Shown here: positions 34,724 to 47,699 of the stretch, piece after piece
How the letters are laid out: each line of letters opens with the position of its first letter
Position numbering within the stretch: the first letter of the stretch is position 1
Origin: Oxytricha trifallax
Lineage: Eukaryota > Ciliophora > Spirotrichea > Sporadotrichida > Oxytrichidae
DNA length: 64,000 nucleotides
Reading direction: 5' to 3'
Assembly (NCBI GenBank): GCA_000711775.1
Contig: ARYC01017728.1
Location: 1-64,000 of the forward strand
Made by a program: the position numbers and the translations under genes
Notes under the pieces: generated by a model
What the model was told of the DNA's origin: nothing
The model's database searches: none
Seen by the model: only the letters and a program-made list of their open reading frames with translations

Positions 34724-37700
34724 TCATAAGCTGAGTATATTTTTCCTTATCTTTTACCTGAAATCTTTAATTATTTATATTGATTTATATATATATATTT
34801 ATGTTAATAGTATTTAATTGTAATAATCTTCTTTAGATAAGCTACTTTTATAGATCAACCCAATATCAGAGTAAACCTTAAAATACTACTAAATTTCTAA
34901 TTTTTTTAAATATTTTTAGTTTTTTGTTTAATCTATAAATACAGGGATTCTGCCTTCCTTCTCTATTAATGAAATCATTTGCATTCTTCTAATTTTTTCA
35001 AAAGTATTCACTTGATTGCTCTCACTAAGTCTGTCAAATTTATTCATTAAAATTAGTGTTTCTTTTTATCTATCAGTATCTTTGAAAGTTATGTCCACTA
35101 GTTACTAGTACCCTCCTCTTATTGGATTATACGTTTCAATTTCAAAATCTAAATAATTATAATAATAAAGCAATATAAATTAATTCTAATGAAAAGTCTT
35201 GATATGAATTAAATATTTTGATAATCTCCTTCGAATGACATGAACTTTAGATCTTAAATTAAAGTGTAAACAATATCCTCGCCAAAGGTTTTTTTGTAGT
35301 AATTTATATTTGACTTTAACTCTATCTAGTCCTATCTCACTGCAAGTTTTATAATTATTTGATATTACTGTAATTTAAGTTACAAAAATAGGTTTCTCTG
35401 ATCTTTGTTAATTAAGCCCATAACCCCTTCTTCATTATAACCTTACTTGCTAATCAATTAATTGAATATTTGATTCATAAGTACACAATCACTGAATGAA
35501 AGAACGCTCAGTTTCTCGTTTACAATGATCTCAAGTGATTACTTGAGCAGTCTGTGTTGCTAGTCAAGTTTACCGACTGCCATTAAAGACCATAGAATAG
35601 ATGGAATTAGGTTCATGTGTTAAGCAGTCATTTCTATTTCGAGTGACTTTAGGTAAGTATCCAAGAAATTCATGATTGTTTCTGATTTACGAAGTTTGTC
35701 ACAGTCTAAATAGCTGAGGGCCTGTAAAGTCTGAGTGAAAGAGAATTCTTTGGCAATGTTGTAACCACTCTTATCAAAGAACTCTTGATTTTTAGCTTAA
35801 AATATGAGATTACAATTATAGTTAAGAAGCTATAATCATGGATTCAAGCCAATTAAAAACATGCTCAACAAATTCATTCTTTCTAAGTAATGCTAGAGTT
35901 TATGCGAAATATCCCATGTTTTCTATAGATGGTACTTATCCATTTTCTGTGAATTGTGCATAAGCATCTGTAAAGAAGATTTTATCGTGATATCCAACTG
36001 AAGCATTAGCATAAAGGGTTATTGCAACATTTTCTGGAGTAATTATTTTCTTTTTTGTTAAGAGCATATCTATGACTCTCCTATTAAGTTGATAGTTTAC
36101 GCTGGGTGTTTTAGTGAATTCATATCTATTATTGCACAAATTTAATTAGATTAAGCATTTTAGTTTCAAAGACTCTTGTTTATTTTATTAAATATAAAAA
36201 TATCTGAATTTTAATTTAGAATACTTTTCTATGCTATCAAATAATTAGTATAATAAATTCCCTGATATTTACAAATTATTTTATTAAATTAATCATTATT
36301 AAATTTCTTGGTTAAATAATTAATAATGCAAGCACAAATAAATTTCAACAATGATAAATATAATTAATTTATTTATTTTTATTTCAATTGTACTTTAATA
36401 ATAATGACACTTGCACTGATATCCATATTGAATCTAGGTTAAAGCTTTCTATTCACGAATTTGCCAAAGCCCCATAGAAGTTTCGCAGTAGAATTCGAAA
36501 CAAACTTCTCATGTACCATAATTTACTCATCAGCGAGTTTGTGAAGATAATATATAAAGCTCTTGTTCTGCATAACTTCAGCAGATGTATAGTGATACAT
36601 GATATCACTTATTTAAGCAACGCTGATCTCTGACTCTTTTCTTCTGATTATATCTGGTAAATCAGAAAGAATAGCTCTGGAAAGTTGATATAAATTTTCT
36701 ATTTTTGGTTGATTAGCTCCCAAGGCAGAGGGTTATAATTAATTTAATTGAGATGAATCTCCGTCTGCTTCTTTTGTTTCCTCGAAGAAGAGTTAAGGCA
36801 CAAATAATTATTGCTTATATTAAAGTAATTAATTTGAGTATATATTATTTATGCTCTGGTTTTGCATATACAGAGTAAACTCTTATGATATCTACAACAT
36901 CCTTCATGTCTAAATCTATAAGTGGATCATCTAAAGCCATTTCTCTCATTGCTTTTCTTCTGTCTTGCAAATTACTATATAGTTTCATGCCCAAAGCCTC
37001 ATAAGCTTTAATAGAAGCTTCTGATCCATCGTTAAAAGTATATAGATATCTGACTATTTTACTGATTGAGTAAGGATCAAAATTTGCTGCATTAGTAATA
37101 GCATATTGTTTTATCTGTTCTCTTAGTTTAATTTCCAGCTCTTAGTTTTAAGGATTTTAAACTTTCTTTAAATCAGATATTCCTTTGGTTAGATAAGCAA
37201 CTTAAATTGGAGAAAGTTCTTTTATTCTTGATTCGACATCTTAAAATAGATCTCTTATGAAGTAATTAAAGAACTTATAAAAGCCCGGAGCTCCAGTTTC
37301 AATTTCTTATAGATTCATGCCTTTATGAAGTTTACCCAGTGAAAATATTGTGTCAACTGATTGCTTATTATCAAGCATGTCAAGATTCTTAGAAATATGT
37401 CTAAGCAAGTTTTTATATTCATATTTTTGCAAAAGTTTAGCATTAACATCTTTCTTCTTGATATTGCTCTTCAAGGCAAGTTTCTATACAATTGAAGTAG
37501 CTATTTCTGGGTGATTAGCAAATTTATCTTTAACTTACTCAAACATTTAAAATGCTTCTGCTGAGTTTTTCAGGTTAAACTTAATGTAATTAAGGTTCTC
37601 TTGCAGCGTCAAATCGTTGAAATTAATCTGTCTGAAACTTTTATTCTTAGCTCTGTACACATCGAGATTCTTGTACTCTTCAATAACCTTTTCTTCATAT

Positions 37701-38754
37701 TGCTCTATTTAAGCAGCCACATTTTTAAGGTGATCAAATTCTGAGGCTAACCGGTTTTCTCTATAAATATCCACACTTTTATCAGAATTTTCGTCTGATT
37801 AGTTCGATTTTAAAGCCAATTCATCTGCAGATGTTTCTCCAAGTGATGCAGTCTCATATGAAGCTTTATCTTCCAAATATTTTAAAGTATTTTATTTAAA
37901 TTAAGTTATTAATTTCTTGTTTATATTAACATCCTTTAAAGATTTTAATATTTTTGAAGATCTGGATTGTTAGTTCTAGGTGTCAAAAGTTTCTGAATTC
38001 TGAAATTTTATATTTCTTTTTACTTGGTTTTATATTCCTTGAATTCATTGTGCTCAATCATTTGAGGCTGTTTAGCACCTTCATTCAATTACTTTGCCAC
38101 CTAACTCGGATTTCTGAATACAACATTATTTATTAATTAATCTTAATATATCTAAAATATTTTCAGGTTTTATCTTTAAATTATAAACCAATTAACATAT
38201 AATTAATTATGCTTCTTCATGATTTCAGTATTTTCAAGAAACAAGTCAGCACTAGCAGCTAAATGACTAATATCGCTTGGATTATCAGTACCTTGTAAGT
38301 ATTTCACATGTCCATATTTTTGTTCATAATTTTCAATTAAATTTTCTACTTTCTTTGATTCTCTTCTCAAAAACGCTTTCTTCTCTCTTTCATCATGCAA
38401 ATAAATTATATATGAGAATATTGATATATTCTTTAAGATTATATTGATATTTTGAAAATTAAAGAACTATAAACAAATGTATTAATTATTTAAGAATTGC
38501 AAAATCTGTGTGAAAATCTCATTTTCCTTGATTTTTCTATAGTTCTCAAGCACTTCAGCTGTGTGATCCAAGAAAAAGAATTTATTACGGAGGGATGGAC
38601 TCTCAGACTCCCAAAGTTTATCAATTGAAGTGAGTGCTTCTTGCTTCATAATCTTGTTAATTTTTCTTAATTTGTCTGGATTGCTCATCGCAGTGAAAGT
38701 ATTCATTAATGGTCTGCGCTTCTTAGATACCTTTGATTGATCTAATTGTGCCAT
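34724..38754 (-). CDS. Large all-helical protein, possibly FASTK/RAP-like organellar RNA factor
   Basis: ATG at 38754 starts MAQLDQSKVSKKRRPLMNTF, a basic N-terminus. Long helical segments follow: KLWESESPSLRNKFFFLDH, EKKAFLRRESKKVENLIENY, then from 37880 NRLASEFDHLKNVAAQIEQY, ELSPIQVAYLTKGISDLKK and FDPYSISKIVRYLYTFNDGS, and DLDMKDVVDIIRVYSVYAKP. Around 36050 it reads NVAITLYANASVGYHDK. The pattern of paired helices with Leu/Ala/Tyr resembles helical-repeat RNA-binding proteins (FASTK, OPR/HPR). The C-terminus near 35130-34920 (DITFKDTDRQKETLILMNKF, RRMQMISLIEKEGRIPVFI) could be a RAP-like end. That assignment is inference from pattern only. TGA at 34724-34726. Confidence 0.6.
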
Positions 38755-38910
38755 CTTTGATAGTTTAAAAAATTTATACTATGAAAAGTATGGAACAGAG
38801 GCCCCATTTTTTCAAATGATTTCTAATCATAAATATAGTGGTATGAAAGGCTATTTCTTTCTGAAAGTATCTACTTTAGTTTTCAAAACCTACTTAAACT
38901 ACTGAGTCTA

Positions 38911-41580
38911 TGTCAAATCTTTATGTCCATAATTAATCAAATTTCTCAGTTTTCTCTCTCTTTAGGTTTATGTCTGTCCAAAATTGAACTTGCTCAAGTT
39001 TATCAATGAAGTCTAAGTATATTGTTAGAGAGATTATTTTAGTGTAGAAGCCTAAAATAATCCATATTTATTGCATTTTTTTGTAAGCTATAGCATTTTT
39101 AAGTTTATATATATTTATAATAGAATTGATGGCTAGTTTATTACTTATATTATCTACTTCTAGAAATGCTATCATTTCTTTAAAAATTCTATTATTTAAT
39201 TGGGATAGAGATAAAATAGCAATAGCATTAAGACAGCTTAATTTAATGATGAAGAGGAGAAACGAGCTAAGAAACTAGAAAATATGCAGAACAATAATCT
39301 AAAATTCAAGTAGATAATTCAAAATGATAATCTCTACTCATTATTAATAAATAGTGTAAGCCAATAAATAGGATAGTTTAATTATCAATTAAAAAATTTA
39401 TTTTGATAATTTTGTTCTATTCATTCACTGGATTAAAAGATCTCGTATCTAATCCTGATCTCTTTGAACTAAACTTCAGAGAAGAAGAAAACATTGTGCA
39501 AATTAAATGGTCAAAGAACAATAAAACCAATCAACTGGTACTTACTTAAAATAAAGATGATAAAATTGCACTTTCACAAAGGAACCAGAACCTCAATGAT
39601 GAAAGCAGGCAGTTTCTGGCTACTAATAATCTAACCTCCAACAATTAAACTTAAATGCTTTAGCTATTTTAAGTAAATTTTAATGTTGAGTTAAATGGAT
39701 TAAAACTTTATCATCATAAAACTTAACTTGGTAATTTAATGGATACTGCTCAAAATTTTCATACTGCTTAGGTCAACAGTTACTCAATCACTGATAAATC
39801 ATCACAAAATAAAGAAAGCTTTAATGAAACAGCTTTGAAAGAATCTCTAGTTTAACTCTAAAAAATAAAATCAGTTAAAATTGATCTAAGTTGATTAATT
39901 CTTACATTTATTTCATAGTTAACTCCATCAAGAGTAAAACAGAGCAGCTCTTTAAAAAATTAAATAAGATAACTAGATTTTGAAGTCCGTAGGTCAAATA
40001 AATCTTCTCCAAGTGGCAAATGGCTCAGATGACTTTATTCAAGAGTCAAAGTCCAGTGCATATCACCAAATGAAAGAAAGCCAACTTAACTCTCAGAGAT
40101 CTATGGACAGTCTTGATGAACACATAAGAATAGATGTGATAGGTGATTATGCCAAATTACTGGGAAGAGATAGGCATTCAAACGAAAACAGCAATTATTT
40201 CGTGTAGAAGAGGAAGCTTATTCATACTTAAGTAAGTACAAACATGGAGCCAAAGGCAACTAGCTAGATTAAAAATCCATTTAGTTTGTTTGATGAGACA
40301 ATAAAGAATGAGTTTGAGCTTATTAAAAGCTCAAGAAGAAGCAATTCGGTCTCAAACACAGTTATTTTGAATACTTAAAACAATAGGCAGAGTAGAAACC
40401 ATACTCGAAATGTTTCAGGATGTGACTGCAAAAGTTCAAATTAAACTCCCTCGATTTCACTTAGTAGAAACTATGACATGAGATAGATGAAAATATCGAT
40501 TCCATTAACAGGAGGCATATAAATAACTTAAAGAATGCTTTCGCACATTCCAAGCATTAAAGAGAGCAGCAGAGATTCTGCTCGCCAATAAATGATCGAA
40601 AATTACTCTTAAAAGTAAGACAGCTCTATCATAAAACGGAGAAATTAATCTTTCTCTGATTCAAGATACTAGAAAGCAAGTGAGAAGCATAAATCTCATG
40701 AGGATTATGAAGATGGTGAAGAAATTGCTAATATAATAAACAAGCGTAGAGATAACGAAATTCACAAAGACTTCAACTCAATGGCTCTGGCTCACAATAA
40801 TAATGACATGCGACAATTGATTGAGAATATAGATGAGCGCCAATCAGAGATAAACAAACTTAATGAATTTTTAGGCGACGAAAGCTTATATAATCATCCA
40901 ATGGCATAGGACTCTCAGCCTTTCAACTAAGTTTAGCAAATAAATCGTCATGATAGTTCCTTGTAAAATAATCAGTTAACTGAGCCTTAGTAGAATTCAG
41001 CACCTAGTATCCTAAATCTAAAGGTAAATTAATATTAAAAGTTATAGTTAAATTTCTTTAGAACTTCTGTTGCCCTGAAATCATGGTCGTAGATGACATA
41101 GATTACAACAGATATATTTTAGTCCAAATTATCTCAAGTTTGTTTGATTTGGATTGTATTTAAGCGTGTAATGGGCAGGATTGCATTGATTAAGTTAAAC
41201 TCTTGGACAAAAAGACCTGTTGTGACGGACTAAAACTCATCATAATGGATTATGAAATGCCAATACTTAATGGATTAGAGGTTAGTAAAAATCAAATAAT
41301 TGTGTGCAATTATTTCAATATCTTTTATGCTAGGCTTCAAGACAAATGGTTCAAATGATGAGCAATGGAATATTGAAAAAGAAAATACCAATTGTAGCCT
41401 TGACTGCTTACAACGATGAGAAAGCTAAATGTCTAGCAGTTGGCATGAAAAGATTCTGTAAGTTTAAAATATATATACATATATAAATATGAATTAACAA
41501 TTATTTTTACAGTGACTAAACCTGCCAAATCAGCTGAACTCAGATAAATTCTTAATGAAATATTAACTGGCAAAATATGA
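38911..41580 (+). CDS. Response-regulator protein with C-terminal receiver domain
   Basis: The C-terminus is a complete receiver domain at 41060-41580. It has the acidic pair EIMVVDDIDYNRY, phospho-acceptor Asp in KLIIMDYEMPILNG (about 41240-41260), the Thr switch in IPIVALTAYND and the conserved Lys in LTKPAKSAELRQI, with TGA at 41578-41580. Short introns split it at about 41024-41060, 41281-41332 and 41459-41512. Upstream lies a long Ser/Asn/Gln-rich region (39410-41020), including DLVSNPDLFELNFREEEN, DYAKLLGRDRHSNENSN and DMRQLIENIDERQSE. A helical start follows TGA 38908 (NDEEEKRAKKLENMQNNN). No H-box or HATPase was found, so it should receive phosphate from a separate kinase, plausibly the one at 31.7-34.5 kb. 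The 5' end is not fixed: no in-frame ATG occurs before 39281. Confidence 0.75.
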
Positions 41581-41894
41581 CCCCACTATTCAAATTTATG
41601 AATTTAAAGAATTAACTAACTTTCCTATCAAATTTTGATTTATAGTGATAATATATAGAAATAAGAATTGTAAGAAATGGTAAAAGTAAATATTATTTCA
41701 ATTTGAATATATTTATAATAAATATTCATAAAAATTAATATAGCTTTCTTTGTTTCTCATAAGTAAATATGATTTTATATTTAAAAATTGCTTTTAAGCC
41801 ATTTATTGCTTAAAGTCTTTACACTTTGATTTCAGTTTAAATTTTTAAGATATCTATTATATATTTTTTAATTAATATAATACTTGAATAAATA

Positions 41895-43780
41895 ATGAAG
41901 ACTAATATTAATGACAACTCCAATTAACAATCAAAATTTTATCATAATTATAAATATAAGGATTTCTAATTATAAAACATGTAATTTGTTGTGTTTATAA
42001 AATTTTAGGTCGATACTAGTTTACAGTAAATAAAAGATGCCAAAGGGATAGTTAAGATTTTGCTACCAAGAGATGCCGACAGCATTACTGAGTGAGTGGT
42101 TTTTCCGGGGCTTGGAGGTCTACATGAATATGCAATTACATCGAATAACACTCTAATTTATATAATTAACCTGATCATTATCCCTGAATTTTCATAGGAT
42201 TAAGATTTGATCGTTATTTTTTTATAACAGCAACCCAATGATAGGGACTGACGATCTACCACAAACTTAAAATGACGCATTAAGCGACAGAAAAAGCTTC
42301 AATTAGTTTGATACGGATCGAGTGTCTTACGTAGGCCGCTTCGACATGGACAAGTACATCCAACAAAAAGAGTCACAAAAAATGTATATAGACCACTTCA
42401 GAAATGAATCTCAATCACCTAGAGTTGTTCAAATGACTGGAGTAGCTGCTAATAAATTATAGAAAGAATAGAAAAAATATGAAAGTCATAACCATCATAA
42501 AATTTATTTTAAAAATACAAGTTTATTTTAAAACATCGGAGGCATAGCAAGCATAGGAAGAGAACATCTCAATAAAGTAAAACTCCAAATAACTAACAGA
42601 AAGAATATTTATATTTAATATCATTATAGTCAAACTATTGAATTGAATTTTAATAATAAAAGATCAGTCAAACACTAATAAGAATTTAATTAAGAAAAAG
42701 GGTTTCTAAAAGATAAACTTCTTGATTAAATATATTTTGAATTATTTTATTTTTGTTCTTATATTTACCAACATCACTAATTCAATAAAATAGCAGACAG
42801 AAAAGACATGCTTTTTTCTTTAAGAAGATTCTAAAAGATTCTAATAACTCAAATATTATCAAATTTTATTAATTTAGGTAAAATTAATTCAAAGTTTAAT
42901 AAAAATTGGAATGACTGTCGATATTTTTTTAAATATTTTAGAATAAATTACTTAAGGTTTAATTTGATACTTGTTGTTATTTTTAAATAGATGAAATTCA
43001 GAAACTTATTGACTTTAACAAGATCAAGGAGATGGGGAATGAAAATTTAATTGAATATAAAACCCCATAGATTAATTAAGTCATGAGAATTGGAGTTAAG
43101 AAGAATTAAATAAAAAATTAATAATTATGGTCTCAAAATAAATAAAATTAGGCAAAAATTAAATTTACACATCCTGATTAGATTATTTTATAGAGACATA
43201 TAATCGAGCCAATAGTTTTAATGATTAGTTCAAACATTAAAATTGTACGCCAGTAATAATCAATTCTCAATCATATTGCTCTTAACCCCAATCTCGGTGT
43301 CTTAATTGATCTATGGGGTTTTATCTAGTTACCTCCAAAGACATTAAAATAAATAAACTTTTACCAGAGTCGTTGCGATGAGAAATCTTAATTTAATGCT
43401 AGTTTTATGTAAAAGTAAACAAATTCTTATGTAAATAAGTAAATTATCCATATTATTGAAGTAATAATTAATATCTTCAAAAAAAGTATCCTAATTTTAT
43501 TAAATAACATTTAAAATTATATGTATTAAAAACTTACCATTTTAAATTTGTATATAAACTCAAATAGTAGTTCTATATTGGATAAATTAAAATTCTAGTC
43601 AAACCTCTTATTAAAAAAATCCACTTAAGCAAAGCCTTAAAACTTCTTATAGAGGTTAAGCAAGAAATTACTTTTTTTAATATAACATTTGACACAATTT
43701 AAATGGAAGAGATTTCCTAATGTTTTTTCAAAAGAATTAGGAAATTAGGTATAATATAATTTTCATTAAGCACAAGAGTG
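41895..43780 (+). CDS. Unknown protein, about 550 residues, multi-exon
   Basis: ATG at 41895 (MKTNINDNSNQQSKFYHN). After an intron it reads VDTSLQQIKDAKGIVKILLP. A 138-nt intron (GTGAGTGG..TAACAG, 42093-42230) joins in phase to NPMIGTDDLPQTQNDALSD and YVGRFDMDKYIQQKESQKMY. Further exons: ASIGREHLNKVKLQITNRKN; then after an intron ending ATAG at 42990, EIQKLIDFNKIKEMGNENLI and FTHPDQIILQRHIIEP; then LNPNLGVLIDLWGF near 43290. The frame stays open to a TGA at 43778-43780 that overlaps the next gene's ATG, so the last exon is probably shorter. Soluble. The second half (HPDQIILQ..LGVLIDLWGF) looks like a folded domain but I do not recognise it. Confidence 0.55.
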
Positions 43781-45296
43781 ATGCTAAGCGGTAATGCTAA
43801 AAAGTCACCTGCTAAAAGCCCTTATGAACGTAAGTCTTCAACTATTCGGATTGATAAATTGGATATGAATGAAGCCTCAGAGGAAGAAGAGGATGACATG
43901 CTAAGTATTAATGAAAAGATGAATATTGATAAAAGCAGGCACGTTTCAAAATAATACATAGTACATAAAATGTATTAAAAAATATGAGGAAAATTGTGTT
44001 TATATGTTTTCTATCCAGAATCATTTTTTAAATCCATGTGGGATATAATTAGTTTCGGTCTTGTTCTCTACTATTGTCCTTTTTAAATTTATTTATCACA
44101 ATATATAATAAATTAAGATTTTTATATCTTTAAAATATAGAGTGAGTTTTTTAATTTGATTTTTTAGAAAGTATCCTTAATTTTTAATATTTAAAATTAT
44201 ATATATTTGGTGAAAGTTACTTACTTTATGTAATTATTTTTTTTTAATTAATTTAATTTCTTTATAAATTGTCTATTAATTATATTTTTAAGCACTAATC
44301 CCTTATCCTTCCCTTTAAGATATCTTTCACAATGACAGTTCCTCTTTGGGTAATCTACTTTGACGTCTTTTAAGATTGCTTTTTTATGCTGGATGTGCTT
44401 GTAAATTTAAACACTGGATTTTACTTTAAAGGGATACTCACTATGCAGAGACAAGATATCATCCGCACCTATCTCAGGTCATGGTAAGAATTTAATACTA
44501 CTAGTTCTCTATATCAATATCTCTTAGTTGATAAATCTGTTTTGTACTATCTCATTGTCTTGTGATAAAGTTAAATAGCTAATTGACTTGATTTTATATA
44601 GGTTTTTCATTGACTCGATAGCAAGTTTTCCATACACATGGGCGATTGCATTTGCAATGGGTGTGTCATTTGAAGACTTAGAAAACGACAATCTCTCTAT
44701 ATCTTCTCCAGTTTACAAAACTCCAAGGCTTTTGAAACTGTTTAAGATAGCAAGGATGCTGAGAATGCTTAAATTGCTCAGAGTCTTCAAATTCCAGAAG
44801 TATAAATATTTTTAATTATATCTTTTACTTAAGTTCATGATGAAAATAGAAGAGCATATTGTAACAGACTTCATGAATTTGCTGATAACATTCTTCTTCA
44901 TTGGCCTGCAAATACTGTTTATTTCTCACTGGCTTGCTTGTTTCTTCTGGAATGTGGGAGTGCAAGCTATGGATGACTATGAAGATTGTTGGATCAGAAA
45001 GTCTTAAAGAAAATATTAACAATTAGTGCTTTCATGCTTTATATATAAGTGTGAATTAAGTATTTTGTTTTACAACTATGGTCACTGTGGGATATGGAGA
45101 TATAACACCAAGAACATAGTATCTATATAGTTCTATTGTTTTTAAAATCATAATAAATTATTTTTTAAACATCATTTGTATCATGATGGCTATGATTATT
45201 GCAAGTGGGATGTTTTCATTCACTATCAACTCAATCGGTACTATTGTCACAAGATACAACTATTTTTATTATGAATCATAATTTATAAATATTTGA
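43781..45296 (+). CDS. CH5: voltage-gated-type K+ channel with canonical GYGD filter and no CNBD
   Basis: ATG at 43781 starts MLSGNAKKSPAKSPYERKSS and an acidic segment (NEASEEEEDDMLS). After introns: S1/S2 with PLWVIYFDVFQDCFFMLD and LVNLNTGFYFKG; S3 (WFFIDSIASFPYTWA); an Arg-rich S4 (LLKLFKIARMLRMLKLLRVF, 44735-44800) with regular basic spacing; S5 (NLLITFFFIGLQILFISHW); pore VFCFTTMVTVGYGDITP at 45058-45115; S6 (MMAMIIASGMFSFTINSIG, 45185-45240). TGA at 45294-45296 follows within 20 residues of S6, so the C-linker and CNBD that normally follow in this family are absent. GYGD predicts K+ selectivity. The plain tail predicts voltage, not cyclic-nucleotide, gating. The start directly follows the stop of the preceding gene. 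Confidence 0.85.
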
Positions 45297-45338
45297 ATTT
45301 GGAAAAATTAATAAATTTAAATATAGAATACACTTAAA

Positions 45339-47571
45339 ATGAAATTAAATGAGTCTGTTAATAAAATAATTAAAAAAATTATTCATTATTTTATTTAAGT
45401 AATTACATAATATTCGTAGAAATATTAATTCATTATCAAGGTTCATAAATTATTCAATCAAATAAAGCCTCCCCATAAATTAAGTGGTGTGAAAGCCCGA
45501 ACACTAATTCTTTATGGAATTATAGTTTCTATAACATCAATTATCTACGTGAACTCTTAAATTCAAATTATGCATCCGAATGCTCTTAGAGATTAATATA
45601 GTGCAGATGAAGGCTATATCAAATCTAGTTTGGGGAACTTCGGTCATATTCAATATGGCAGCACTATTGTAAGCATACAAAAATATTTCGAAAAGTTTTA
45701 GTGAAATTTGAATTATAAACCCCAAAATATTTCAGCATTTCTTAACTATTTTGTAGCTTGGTTAAGTGATTTATCCAGAAAATAACAAATAAGGATGTTT
45801 GCCTTTTTCTAAAGACGATTTTAATATTTTTAAATAGTTTCTAATACAAATTTTTTATTACTTTTGAAAAGGCTATAAAAAAATTTCAAGCAACTAAATG
45901 GCAGTGATCACTCAAACTTAGATCATTCTCAAATTAAGCCAATTATAATGGTGGACCGTGGGCTCTGCACATTTGTAAAGAAAGTGAGAAATATCGAGGA
46001 TTTTGGAGTGAAATTGGCAATCATAGCAGACGACAGAGATGAATACTCAGAGAATTTGATAATGGCTGATGATGGCAATGGACACAGTATAACTATACCC
46101 TCCTTTATTATCTACAAGAAAGATGCTGATAAGATTTAGTAGCTATGTATATGTTTTTACTTTAAGATCAAAGATTACTTGAAGAAGGAGCAAGAAAGTC
46201 ATTAGCATTAAACCAATTAAACAAACCAAGAAGATTCAAATGCCTTTACTGTAGTAATTAGAGCAGATTTGGAAATTGCACATTCTTCGAATAGAGTAGA
46301 ATATGAAATGTTCTACAGCTCTGTGCTTGACCTGGAACATTATTTCCTAGAGGATATGATTTAATACCAATAAGCTTTTGGCAATAACACTGTTTTCAAT
46401 ATTTCAAATTAATTATGGTGAGTTTGTTTATATCAAATTAAACTGTATTCACACCAAGAATAGCATCGTTTCATTGCAAGGACTGTTCAAAAGTAATGAC
46501 TCAGTATGATTGCATATATGATGGGATGTACTGTCCACTCCAGTCTTTCACCGACATATCCCTCCAGTTAATGGATGTACCTGAAATTATTATTTAATTT
46601 ATTAATAATTTTAGTACCTAGAGCTGATGTAATGGAAGAATCATTGAGAGAGAAATGCTTGTTTGATGGCTTGTAGAGAAGACTCAAAGGGACTAAATAA
46701 GAAAACTAAGCTAATCTCTTATTCTTCCAATACTTGCTAGCTTTTCAAGATAAAGCATAAAATATTTATACACCCCTCAAACATAATTAATTTCTGAATT
46801 GATAAATTTTGTTAATGCTTTCAAGATTAGTGTTTTTCTAAGGAGTTATTCGGAGAGAAATGTTCCCTTGACGCGATGTATTAGGTAGGTATAGTATGGG
46901 CAAGTGAAATAGCAGAGTGCGTCAACAGTTCAACATTAGTCACTGATTTTATGAACAAACAAATTTCTGTCAATACTTTCCTTTAAGCTGATAGAAAGTT
47001 CCTTTAAATTACTTAAATACTAGTTTAAAACATTTATTCTACTTAGAAATGTTCTATTTTACCATATATTATATTTTTTATTTAAAAGCGCAGAGATGAA
47101 CTAGGTTTAGTAATTAACCCAGGCTTTGTGATTAACAACATGACATACCGAGGAGATATTGAAGCTACAGATATCTTTAGAGCAGTATGCGCAGGTTTCT
47201 CTACGAAGCCAGAAATATGCAGATCTTAAAACTTTGCAAAAATTGATGGTACAGAATTCGGAAATGGAGATCAGTAGGTTAATGTGCATTCAGAAGATCA
47301 CATTAAAATTAATCATGTCTATGCTATGGTGTTTGTTATGACAATTATTTTATGAATATTATCAAATTTTAAAAATAATATTACTATTTTTTAACCACAC
47401 AATTTCAATTATTAGATTATTATGTTTGTTGTGCTAATGATTAACGTTGGACTACTCTGTTTATATAGAATATATCACAAATAGAAGGTAAAGACACATC
47501 TAAATATGCATGTAAACAGCGCTGTCAGCCAATATTTCAAAATCTCTAGCAATGACTCTTTCACAAATTGA
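45339..47571 (+). CDS. Vacuolar sorting receptor (VSR/BP-80-like) with PA domain
   Basis: The N-terminus has a hydrophobic signal segment (LILYGIIVSITSIIYVNSQ) after about 45 residues from the ATG at 45339. The PA domain follows: NFGHIQYGSTI, intron, GQVIYPENNKQGCLPFSK, then IIMVDRGLCTFVKKVRNIED, VKLAIIADDRDEYSENL and SITIPSFIIYKKD. Next are VVIRADLEIAHSSNRVEYEM and a Cys-rich lumenal part (HCKDCSKVMTQYDCIYDGMY, LREKCLFDGLQ), then the receptor-typical INPGFVINNMTYRGDIEATD and AVCAGFSTKPEIC. A transmembrane helix (MFVVLMINVGLLCLYRIYH) is followed by a short cytosolic tail and TGA at 47569-47571. These segments parallel plant VSRs in order. The role is sorting soluble cargo from the Golgi to vacuolar, lysosomal or dense-core compartments. 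The EGF repeats of plant VSRs are not seen. Length about 600 residues after splicing. Confidence 0.88.
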
Positions 47572-47699
47572 CTTAATATTAAGTGATTTTAAAGTAATAA
47601 TTGACTATAAAACTTAAAGAAATTAATCTGATTAATGTTTCTAAATGTTATACATCTTCAAACTATTTCACAAGCAAGTTTATTAATATATTTATACTA

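Noticed and set aside
34724-38754. Dynein or other motor heavy chain, suggested by the length and helical character
   Set aside because: No P-loop or AAA motif. The helical pairs fit an RNA-binding repeat protein better.
47107-47341. Short frames on both strands in 47.1-47.3 kb
   Set aside because: Shadows of the vacuolar sorting receptor exon encoding VINNMTYRG.
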